From NCBI GenBank assembly GCA_016297325.1, contig JAEDGW010000039.1:1-20965 (forward strand): 20,965 nucleotides of DNA, given 5' to 3'. The stretch is from Coprococcus sp. (lineage in GTDB: Bacteria > Bacillota > Clostridia > Lachnospirales > Lachnospiraceae). The notes under the pieces were generated by a model that was given only the letters and a program-made list of their open reading frames with translations, had not been told where the DNA came from and searched no databases. Below are positions 14,755 through 20,965 of this stretch, piece after piece. Within the stretch, counting starts at the first letter, position 1. Each line of letters begins with the position of its first letter. The position numbers were made by a program, and so were the translations under genes.

Positions 14755-16176
14755 TTAAACTCTGCTAAATGCCGGCCAGTATTTTAAAAGCAATGTACAT
14801 ACGACGGACATTATAAGTATTATTATCAAAGTGATCTTCCAGCCCTCACGGAACATATATTTCGGTGAGAGTCCATATCCAACCGGAATAGCTCTTATCG
14901 ATGTCGGGAATATATATGAAAGATTAACACCTATTGACGCTACATATATGTAAGGAATCGGATTGAGCCCGCATCCCTGTGTTATTGATATTACAAGTGG
15001 CATGGCAACAGCAGCGGTTGCAGTGTTTGACGTCACATCCGACATGAGCAATGTGATAGTGAATATTATGAACACCGTCACGAATCCGCCCTTCATATCA
15101 AATCTGGATATCAACTCGCCTATGGCATCAGCCGCTCCGGATTTGTTGATGAGTGTTCCTGCAGCAAGTCCGCCTGCAAAAATATACATCAGCCCCCATA
15201 TGATCCTGCCCTGAACATTCTTCCAGACCATGATGCGCTTTCCATCTTTGCCCGTCATGAGGAATGAGACTATCGCGCATATTATGAACACATATGCAGG
15301 CTTGAGTCCCGGCAGGATACTCTGGTAAAGCTGTCTGGTAAATGCCAGCACTGTAGCCAGAACAAACAGGATCAACGCCATCTTTTCCTCATAACTCATC
15401 GGTGTCAGTTCGTTATACTGAGCAATAAAGTAATCTTTCGAACCTCCGAGCTGTTCTGTCTTCTTCACATCCCTTAGCATAAACAGAATGTTTATAAAGA
15501 TGAGCAGAAGCATAACCGGAAGGAATCTTACAACCCAGGATGAATACATATACTCTTTTCCGGTAAGCTGCTGTATATAATCAACTGTGACAAGATTCAT
15601 GGCTCCGCCGAGAGGAGATGCCAGACCGCCAAGGCCGGTTGCATAGGCTATGGTCAGCAGGATCTTTGATGCAGTCTTGTTTGATTTTATGTCATCCATG
15701 CCAATGTACTTCAGCATCGCAACAGCTATAGGTGTTATGGTTGCACACACCACCGCGTTTGGCAGAACTGCCGATAATATGGCAGCAAGCAAAAACCAGA
15801 ATACGAGCTGTACTCTCAGGCTGCTTCCTATAAGTCTGAGAAACGTTATGGCTATTCTCTTGTCAAGTCCGGTATTTTCCCACATGACACTTATGATGGA
15901 AGCGCCAAGCAGAAGAAGTATCGTCTCATCTGCATAGTTGGATATGACCGACGACATATCTGTCATCTGAAATATGGCATTTAACGCAATAGGAAGAAAT
16001 GCCGTGACAGCATAATCCACAGGGCCTGTCACCCACCAGTACGCCATCCATATTATTGTTCCAATTGCAGCGCGTGATTCAAAGCTTGCAAATACTTCAT
16101 GGGGAAGAAGTGTGCTAAAAGCGACAAACAAGATCGGACCAATAAGCAAATGCAATATTCTCTTTTGTGATTTCAT
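14755..16176 (-). CDS. SLC13/DASS-family sodium-coupled anion transporter
   Basis: With ATG 16176-16174 as start (AGGAG 7 bases upstream; a TTG nine codons earlier is less likely) the protein has 473 residues and about a dozen membrane segments. GGLASPLGGAMNLV near residue 183 and TSNTATAAVAMPL in the C-terminal half fit the two inverted repeats of divalent anion:Na+ symporters for succinate, malate, citrate or sulfate. In the first hairpin the usual SNT motif reads PNAV (about 139-142), so the site is asymmetric. It is the first gene of the operon, 30 bases before MBOAT, which suggests that its substrate matters for the acylation pathway, possibly as the acid being attached; that is inference. 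Alternative: an unrelated dicarboxylate importer sharing a promoter. Confidence 0.9.
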   Translation of the reverse strand: MKSQKRILHLLIGPILFVAFSTLLPHEVFASFESRAAIGTIIWMAYWWVTGPVDYAVTAFLPIALNAIFQMTDMSSVISNYADETILLLLGASIISVMWENTGLDKRIAITFLRLIGSSLRVQLVFWFLLAAILSAVLPNAVVCATITPIAVAMLKYIGMDDIKSNKTASKILLTIAYATGLGGLASPLGGAMNLVTVDYIQQLTGKEYMYSSWVVRFLPVMLLLIFINILFMLRDVKKTEQLGGSKDYFIAQYNELTPMSYEEKMALILFVLATVLAFTRQLYQSILPGLKPAYVFIICAIVSFLMTGKDGKRIMVWKNVQGRIIWGLMYIFAGGLAAGTLINKSGAADAIGELISRFDMKGGFVTVFIIFTITLLMSDVTSNTATAAVAMPLVISITQGCGLNPIPYIYVASIGVNLSYIFPTSIRAIPVGYGLSPKYMFREGWKITLIIILIMSVVCTLLLKYWPAFSRV

Positions 16177-16191
16177 ATAATAACTCCTATA

Positions 16192-16229
16192 TTTGAACAT
16201 CAACCCATTAATAGCCCTTTGAACATCAA
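16192..16229 (-). repeat. Direct repeat TTTGAACATCAA in the transporter leader
   Basis: TTTGAACATCAA occurs at 16192-16203 and 16218-16229, 26 bases apart, directly ahead of the ribosome binding site of the transporter gene. The first copy belongs to a 22-base stretch (16192-16213) that recurs with two changes at 6917-6938, in the same place before the GntR gene. Possible protein-binding sites or leader elements; no known motif is recognised. Confidence 0.5.
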
Positions 16230-16237
16230 GGCATAAA

Positions 16238-16286
16238 AATAGAACCTTAATTTTTAAGTATAACTTTCAGAAATTAAGGTTCTATT
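16238..16286 (-). terminator. Terminator after the histidine kinase gene
   Basis: AATAGAACCTTAATTT (16238-16253) and its exact complement (16271-16286) form a 16-bp stem with a 17-base loop. The minus strand continues with TTTTATG. It begins 27 bases after the kinase stop and 62 bases before the transporter start, so the next operon must start within or just after it, or receive read-through. I see no convincing promoter in that short gap. Confidence 0.8.
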
Positions 16287-16313
16287 AAATTCATTAATAT
16301 TAATTACATTTTT

Positions 16314-17456
16314 TTAATCTTTTGTCTTGTCAGTCAGGGGAACCTCAACTGTAAATGTACTTCCCTCCCCAAGCACACTGTCGACATATATCCTGCCGCC
16401 ATAGAACTTTACTATCTTCATGACCTGAGCAAGTCCAAGTCCAAATCCTTCCGTACTCCGATCCGCATCACCTCTGAAAAAGCTCTCAAATATACGGTTC
16501 TTTGTCTCGGCATTCATACCTCGTCCGTTGTCACTTACCTCTATAAAGTAACTTTTTCCCTTTTCCCCGCATGATACATGTATCCGGTTGCCATTGTCAC
16601 TGTACTTCACCGCATTCGACACAAGATTGTTCACTACTATCACCACATGGTTCATGTTCGCCGTGACCACAACAGATTTCAGATCATAAGAGAATTCTAT
16701 ATCCTTCCTGCATATATACTGAGCATCGTCACATACCGACTCGATAACATCCTTTAGGTCAACCTCTTCCATAGGAATCTTTACATTATCCCTATCCAGC
16801 ACCGACATCTGGAGAAGCTGTTCTATCAGCCCCTTCATTCTGGCTGTCTGCCTCTCAAACACCTCTATGCTCCCAAGCATCTCGGAATCCTTATTCTTCT
16901 CCGCAATCTCCCTGGAAAGCTGGCACTGAGCATGCATGACAGCAACAGGGGTTCTCAGCTCATGAGATACATTTGCGTTGAACTCGGATTGTCTCTCAAG
17001 TTCCTGCTGAACTCTGTTATACAGATTATTGTTCGCCTCAACAAGCATATCCAGTTCTCTGAACGGTCCATCGTAGGTGATATTCTCTGTGAAATCCAGA
17101 TTGTTTACGCTCTCCTCTATGGAATTGTTCAACTTTTTCACCGGGTCTGCGATCATCTTTCTGAGCACAAGTGCAAATATCGCAAAAGCTATAGCTACTA
17201 TAGCTATCACAGAATATGATTTGTATCTGAGTTCTCTGTAATTCTGCATCATATCCTTATGTGATACAAGTGCACAGATTTTGTAAGCCGCCTTTTTATT
17301 TGTCCGTGATTTGACAAATTTGCCATTTTTGACAACAGCAAAATATTTTTTACCGCCGGCCTCAATCTGGATCGTATTGCTTCCGCTCACACCAGGATTT
17401 GCCTCATAGCCCTCCGGTGCTGTTCCGTACAGTATATCGCCTTCATTTGACTGCAA
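16314..17456 (-). CDS. Sensor histidine kinase, 5'-truncated orphan
   Basis: The frame codes 380 residues from TTG 17456-17454. A membrane segment lies at about 82-99, then a HAMP-like linker (100-150), H-box NVSHELRTP at 162-170 with His165, N-box NNLVSNAVKY at 276-285, G1 DNGRG at 309-313, F-box IFESFF at 322-327 and G2 GFGLGL at 337-342, so the autokinase core is intact. The usual first membrane helix is missing and only the end of an extracellular sensor domain precedes the visible helix. There is no ribosome binding site at the TTG. The reading continues upstream through a TGA at 17486-17484. No response regulator adjoins. An internal start at the ATG pair near 17252 (AAGGA just upstream) would give a one-helix kinase. 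Probably decaying or partner-less. Confidence 0.75.
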   Translation of the reverse strand: MQSNEGDILYGTAPEGYEANPGVSGSNTIQIEAGGKKYFAVVKNGKFVKSRTNKKAAYKICALVSHKDMMQNYRELRYKSYSVIAIVAIAFAIFALVLRKMIADPVKKLNNSIEESVNNLDFTENITYDGPFRELDMLVEANNNLYNRVQQELERQSEFNANVSHELRTPVAVMHAQCQLSREIAEKNKDSEMLGSIEVFERQTARMKGLIEQLLQMSVLDRDNVKIPMEEVDLKDVIESVCDDAQYICRKDIEFSYDLKSVVVTANMNHVVIVVNNLVSNAVKYSDNGNRIHVSCGEKGKSYFIEVSDNGRGMNAETKNRIFESFFRGDADRSTEGFGLGLAQVMKIVKFYGGRIYVDSVLGEGSTFTVEVPLTDKTKD

Positions 17457-17552
17457 AAAAATCCATATATTTTCACTGCCCTGTCACGGCGTTTTACGTC
17501 CGTATTCGACATCCAACGCCACGTTATATAATGACACACAATTATGAAAATA
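17457..17552 (-). pseudogene. Remnant of the missing kinase N-terminus
   Basis: In the kinase frame, translation upstream of the TTG gives QGSENIWIF, then a TGA (17486-17484), then SLYNVALDVEYGRKTP, back to a TAG at 17555-17553. ENIWIFLQSNEGDILYG reads like ordinary sensor-domain sequence, so coding once continued here. The terminator of the preceding gene begins at once beyond the TAG, so the first helix and start codon were probably deleted. Confidence 0.5.
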
Positions 17553-17555
17553 CTA

Positions 17556-17601
17556 TTAAAAAGCGTCATCTGCATATGTCCTGAACAAATGCAGATGACG
17601 C
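17556..17601 (-). terminator. Terminator of the rhodanese-TtcA gene
   Basis: GCGTCATCTGCAT (17563-17575) and ATGCAGATGACGC (17589-17601) form a perfect 13-bp stem with a 13-base loop, followed on the minus strand by TTTTT. It begins 24 bases after the TtcA-like stop codon. It would stop transcription before the truncated kinase. Confidence 0.9.
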
Positions 17602-17625
17602 CATATATTCCATGTCAGTCTTTAA

Positions 17626-18921
17626 TTATTCCGTCTTGTATCCTTTGTCATCATAGGTGTCCAGAAAGCTGTGTCTCACACCGCCCTGCTTGTACTCTAT
17701 CAGGGTATCGATATTGACATTCTCCACACTCTTGAATATGTTGCCCTCCACAAATGGATTCGTCTTCTTGAGTGTCGCTATGAGCTGTTTGATCTCCTGA
17801 CGTTTGGACTTCGTCTCCTCGTTTTTGCATGTAGTACACGTATCTGTAAACTTGCATGCACACTGTATGAAGTGAAGTTCGTTGTAATCTCTCCACGCCT
17901 TGATGTCGTCCTCCCTCACCATATAGAGAGGTCTGATGAGTTCCATTCCCTCAAAATTGGTGCTGTGAAGCTTCGGCATCATGGTCTGCATCTGTGCGCC
18001 ATAGAGCATACCCATGAGTATAGTCTCTATGACATCATCATAGTGATGTCCAAGGGCTATCTTATTACAGCCGAGCTCCTTTGCATAGCTGTACAGATGT
18101 CCACGTCTCATCCTTGCACAAAGGTAACACGGTGACTTCTCAACATTGTATACTGAATCAAATATATCAGACTCAAATATCTGGATAGGAATGTTCAGCA
18201 TTCTGGCATTATCCTCTATGACCTTGCGGTTTGCCGGGCTGTAACCCGGATCCATGACTATGAACTTGAGCTCAAATGGGAACTTGTTGTGTCTCTTAAG
18301 CTCCTGAAAACACTTCGCCATAAGGAAGGAATCCTTGCCGCCTGATATACACACGGCTATTCTGTCCCCCTCCTTCACCAGCTCATATCTGTTGATGGCC
18401 TTTGTAAAGTTGCACCATATCTTCTTGTGGAACTTCTTTCTAAGGCTTTTCTCCACATCGGCACATATGTCAGTCTGTTCCTGCTTACCCATGGTGTAGA
18501 GAAGCCAGGCGATATAACCACCTTTAAGGCTCACTGCATCATATCCAAGCCCGGTAAGGCTGTCCGCCAGTGGAATGCTGTTGGTTCCGTGGGTACAGCA
18601 GATGATGAGTTTTTTTCTCGGTGAACTATCATCAGGAATGTACTCGTCCGCAGGAAAGATCTCACCTGCAGTCTCTGCGAGGTGCTCTGGCATCAGCCTG
18701 TCCGCCTGAACAGCCACCGCTCCAGGAATCGCTCCGTGGGATATCTCAACCTCGTCTCTGATATCCACAATCAGATATGATGCCTTGTCCAGTTCCTGTA
18801 TCTCTTCTATTGTGATCTCTTTTGAGATTTCTTTTGTATTTGCTTTTGCAATCTCTTTTTCCATATCACCTGAATTGTCAGCTATAATTTCAGCGATATT
18901 CTCCGTGTTTTCTAATGCCAT
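17626..18921 (-). CDS. Rhodanese-TtcA fusion, probable tRNA thiolation enzyme
   Basis: The 431-residue protein has two parts. Residues about 35-148 are a rhodanese domain: YLIVDIRDEVEISHGAIPGA (49-68) and active loop CTHGTNS at 109-115, where Cys109 would carry a persulfide. Residues about 165-400 are a TtcA-type PP-loop ATPase: ISGGKDS at 192-198, CYLC at 265-268 (cluster-binding pair), GHHYDDVIET at 291-300 and further cysteines at 354, 356, 362 and 365. TtcA uses ATP and an iron-sulfur cluster to make 2-thiocytidine at position 32 of tRNAs. Fusion would supply sulfur directly. The first 30 residues are charged and uncertain: the ATG at 18921 has only CAGGG near it, and an ATG at 18864 is an alternative. 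It follows the PurF-like gene by 85 bases. Another tRNA position is possible. Confidence 0.88.
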   Translation of the reverse strand: MALENTENIAEIIADNSGDMEKEIAKANTKEISKEITIEEIQELDKASYLIVDIRDEVEISHGAIPGAVAVQADRLMPEHLAETAGEIFPADEYIPDDSSPRKKLIICCTHGTNSIPLADSLTGLGYDAVSLKGGYIAWLLYTMGKQEQTDICADVEKSLRKKFHKKIWCNFTKAINRYELVKEGDRIAVCISGGKDSFLMAKCFQELKRHNKFPFELKFIVMDPGYSPANRKVIEDNARMLNIPIQIFESDIFDSVYNVEKSPCYLCARMRRGHLYSYAKELGCNKIALGHHYDDVIETILMGMLYGAQMQTMMPKLHSTNFEGMELIRPLYMVREDDIKAWRDYNELHFIQCACKFTDTCTTCKNEETKSKRQEIKQLIATLKKTNPFVEGNIFKSVENVNIDTLIEYKQGGVRHSFLDTYDDKGYKTE

Positions 18922-18966
18922 ATCCCTGTCACCATTTTTCTTACTATTACAAAATTATCTATATGC

Positions 18967-18991
18967 GATACCGGCCATCACATACGGTATC
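18967..18991 (-). repeat. Hairpin after the PurF-like gene
   Basis: GATACCG (18967-18973) and CGGTATC (18985-18991) form a perfect 7-bp stem around 11 bases, in the 85-base gap between the PurF-like stop and the TtcA-like start. An alternative smaller hairpin CGGT/ACCG overlaps it. No T-run follows, so at most it attenuates read-through. Confidence 0.4.
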
Positions 18992-19006
18992 ACCGTTATA
19001 AATGAC

Positions 19007-20413
19007 TTACTCCTTGCCATCCCAGCAGTATGTACAAAGCTTGCACTTCTCTACTCCGCATGCCTCAAGCATATCATCCAGTCTGTTGAATCTGAGTGAT
19101 GTGAAATGCAGCTCCTTGCAGATCTCATCAACCATCTTCTCGTATTTCTCTGAATCAGGATCTGTGTACTCCTGAAGTACCTCGTCTGTCACGTTGCCGT
19201 TCTCAAGTCTCTCGATAACTCTTCTTGTTATCAGATCCATCTCTGATGAAGATCTTGAGAAGTTAAGATATTTACATCCGTATACGAGTGGTGGACATGC
19301 TGGTCTGATGTGCACTTCCTTTGCACCGCTGTCAAACAGATACTCTGTCGTCTCTCTGAGCTGTGTTCCACGCACGATGGAATCGTCTATGAGAAGAAGG
19401 CTCTTATCCTTAATGAGATCTTCCACTGCCAGAAGCTTCATCTTTGCGATGAGGTTACGCTGACTCTGGATAGTCGGCATAAATGAACGTGGCCATGTCG
19501 GTGTATACTTGATGAATGGTCTTGAGAAAGGTATTCCAGACTCATTTGCATAACCTACCGCATGTGCTGTTCCTGAATCCGGAACTCCGGCTACGATATC
19601 CGGCTTGACGTTATCACGCTTTGCCATGCTGGCTCCGCAGTTGTATCTCATCTGCTCTACACTCATGCCCTCGTATGAACTTGCAGGGTAGCCATAGTAT
19701 ACCCACAGGAAGGTACATATCTTCATGTCCTTGCCCGGCTGTACAAGTGTCACGCAGTTGGACGGTGTGAGCACCACGACCTCTCCCGGTCCGAGTTCTT
19801 TATAGTCATGATAGCCAAGGTTCTTATAAGCAAAGTTCTCAAATGAAGCACAAAATGCCCCATCCTTCTTACCTATCACTATAGGTGTCCTTCCAAGGAT
19901 ATCCCTGGCCGCATATATTCCATTCTGGTTCATGAGCAGGAGTGACAGCGAACCGTCTATCTTCTCCAGCGCATACCTTATTCCGTCTATCAGATTATCC
20001 TTCTGGTTGATGAGGGCTGCCACCAGCTCTGTGCTGTTGATATCCCCGCCGCTCATCTCAAGGAAATGTGAATGTCCCTGATCAAATATCTCCTTGGATA
20101 TCTCGTCAACATTGTTGATCTTGCTGACTGTTGTCAGAGCATATGTTCCGTGATGCGAACGCACTATGAGTGGCTGTGGCTCATAATCGGATATACATCC
20201 TATTCCATAATAGCCCTTCATGTTCTGCATATCTTTGTCGAACTTTGTTCTAAATGGGGCATTCTCAATATTGTGTATGGATCTGTCAAATCCCTTATCT
20301 CCATACACTGTCATGCCTCCGCGTCTTGTTCCAAGATGTGAATGATAGTCTATTCCGAAGAACAGATCAAACACACAGTCATCTTTTGCCGCTACGCCAA
20401 AAAATCCACCCAT
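19007..20413 (-). CDS. PurF-family protein lacking the catalytic N-terminal Cys
   Basis: With ATG 20413-20411 (AGGAGG 6 bases upstream) the protein has 468 residues, the size of amidophosphoribosyltransferase, which makes phosphoribosylamine from PRPP and glutamine at the start of purine synthesis. The PRPP loop LLIDDSIVRGTQ (340-351) and VAGVPDSGTAHA (274-285) are intact. Cys233, Cys380, Cys457 and Cys460 match the four iron-sulfur ligands of the B. subtilis enzyme type. The N-terminus reads MGGFFG instead of MCGxxG, so the glutaminase nucleophile is Gly2. The region that normally reads HNG is HHGT (87-90). It could use free ammonia, or be a paralogue with another role, while a true PurF lies elsewhere. 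No other purine gene is near; it may be co-transcribed with the TtcA-like gene. Confidence 0.9.
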   Translation of the reverse strand: MGGFFGVAAKDDCVFDLFFGIDYHSHLGTRRGGMTVYGDKGFDRSIHNIENAPFRTKFDKDMQNMKGYYGIGCISDYEPQPLIVRSHHGTYALTTVSKINNVDEISKEIFDQGHSHFLEMSGGDINSTELVAALINQKDNLIDGIRYALEKIDGSLSLLLMNQNGIYAARDILGRTPIVIGKKDGAFCASFENFAYKNLGYHDYKELGPGEVVVLTPSNCVTLVQPGKDMKICTFLWVYYGYPASSYEGMSVEQMRYNCGASMAKRDNVKPDIVAGVPDSGTAHAVGYANESGIPFSRPFIKYTPTWPRSFMPTIQSQRNLIAKMKLLAVEDLIKDKSLLLIDDSIVRGTQLRETTEYLFDSGAKEVHIRPACPPLVYGCKYLNFSRSSSEMDLITRRVIERLENGNVTDEVLQEYTDPDSEKYEKMVDEICKELHFTSLRFNRLDDMLEACGVEKCKLCTYCWDGKE

Positions 20414-20462
20414 TGTTTTCCTCCTGAAGTGATAAAAATTCGTCATTTTCGCAAACATATCT

Positions 20463-20492
20463 ATATTAGCATATGATTAGCATGGTTTACAA
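20463..20492 (-). promoter_or_regulatory. Predicted promoter of the PurF-like gene
   Basis: TTGTAA (20492-20487) is followed by 18 bases and an extended -10, TGCTAATAT (TAATAT at 20468-20463). The spacer and -10 contain the direct repeat ATGCTAAT-cat-ATGCTAAT. The leader before the ATG is about 45 bases, too short for a purine riboswitch. Confidence 0.5.
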
Positions 20493-20534
20493 TATTATTT
20501 CATTACATTGTTTTCTTATTTCCCAATAGACGGA

Positions 20535-20568
20535 GAAAACCCCAGAGGGTGCCACCTCTGGGGTTTTC
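20535..20568. terminator. Strong symmetric terminator
   Basis: GAAAACCCCAGAGG (20535-20548) and its exact complement (20555-20568) form a 14-bp stem with a 6-base loop. Both strands end in a TTTT run, so it can work both ways. On the minus strand it ends the transcript of the right-edge membrane-protein gene, about 100 bases after its stop, and isolates the PurF-like promoter. Confidence 0.9.
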
Positions 20569-20664
20569 GCTTGCGCCTGTATTGTGTAAAGCACAATGAT
20601 ATACTCTTATTACCTTTATATCTGTTGGCATTATAACATATACCTGTTCTTGTTTCAATATTCA

Positions 20665-20965
20665 TTATATATTCATAAGAAGCCTCACTATCACCGCAAC
20701 GAAAATCAGCACCGCCAGTCCGAAAAATAATACCTCCATCTCCCTGTACACCTTATTTGACTTCTTCTCATAGGCTGTTCTCTTTTCCCTGGAGTAAAAC
20801 AGTTTATACTCACTGCCGATCGGATGTTTCTTTCTGTTTATATCCTGATTTACCATGTAAGAATCCGGCTCACCACTGTATGGATCTATGTATCCCACGG
20901 TCGGCTGCGCATATCCCGGCAATTTTGTCCTGCCGGTCAGGGTATCATATCCTATGATCTTTCCG
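20665..20965 (-). CDS. C-terminal part of a small membrane-anchored protein
   Basis: The last 99 codons are visible; the frame is open through the window edge, so the start is outside. TTG at 20922 could be read as a start, but the upstream text (IIGYDTLTGRTKL) continues in the same style, so it is more likely internal. The N-terminal visible part is low in complexity with two related G-Y-D units (GYDTLTGR and GYIDPYSGEP), then a basic stretch (NRKKHPIGSEYKLFYSREKRTAYEKKSNKVYRE), then one hydrophobic helix in the last 22 residues. This suggests a tail-anchored protein with its body in the cytoplasm. I do not recognise the family. It ends at a strong terminator and seems separate from the PurF-like gene. 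Confidence 0.75.
   Translation of the reverse strand, partial: GKIIGYDTLTGRTKLPGYAQPTVGYIDPYSGEPDSYMVNQDINRKKHPIGSEYKLFYSREKRTAYEKKSNKVYREMEVLFFGLAVLIFVAVIVRLLMNI

Noticed and set aside
16192..16229. Repeats as replication iterons or a CRISPR fragment
   Set aside because: There are only two full copies, 26 bases apart, with no array, no dnaA or cas gene and a clear leader position.

Overview
The window looks like a chromosomal segment of an anaerobic Firmicute, most likely a Lachnospiraceae-type Clostridium relative. The grounds are moderate GC, strong AGGAGG-type ribosome binding sites, several TTGACA-type promoters, a YtrA-type GntR/ABC unit, a CadA-like ATPase with a separate HMA protein, and a PurF-family protein that keeps iron-sulfur cysteines. 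This placement is inferred from protein style, not from a marker gene. All 19 genes I can support lie on the minus strand, so transcription runs from high to low coordinates. Both edges cut genes. I found no rRNA, tRNA, CRISPR array or insertion sequence, and no gene-free gap longer than 300 bases.

Reading in the direction of transcription: the right edge holds the 3' end of a small C-terminally anchored membrane protein, followed by a strong symmetric terminator. Next come a PurF homologue that has lost its N-terminal catalytic cysteine and a rhodanese-TtcA fusion (probable tRNA thiolation enzyme) closed by a terminator. A histidine kinase with an intact catalytic core but a missing N-terminus and no response regulator follows, then another terminator.

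The centre (16176 to 10298) is a five-gene operon: SLC13/DASS transporter, MBOAT acyltransferase, DltD-like SGNH protein, acyl-AMP ligase and a short carrier protein. Its logic is that of dlt-type cell-envelope acylation, but the ligase and MBOAT are not the standard D-alanine forms. This is the best candidate for an undescribed system. It ends at an unusually long hairpin terminator.

Next is a heavy-metal resistance unit: promoter with a dyad in its spacer, stand-alone HMA protein, P1B-type ATPase, ArsR-type repressor, terminator. A second regulated unit follows: a YtrA-type GntR repressor, an ABC ATPase and two membrane subunits.

The left part holds a YjjG-type HAD phosphatase, metF, a yqeY gene, a NUDIX hydrolase, a small four-helix membrane protein and the 5' part of a cysteine-rich protein cut by the left edge. 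The last five may be one transcription unit. In several genes I chose a downstream start because a clear ribosome binding site fits it (NUDIX, small membrane protein, ABC ATPase, GntR, SLC13, PurF-like).
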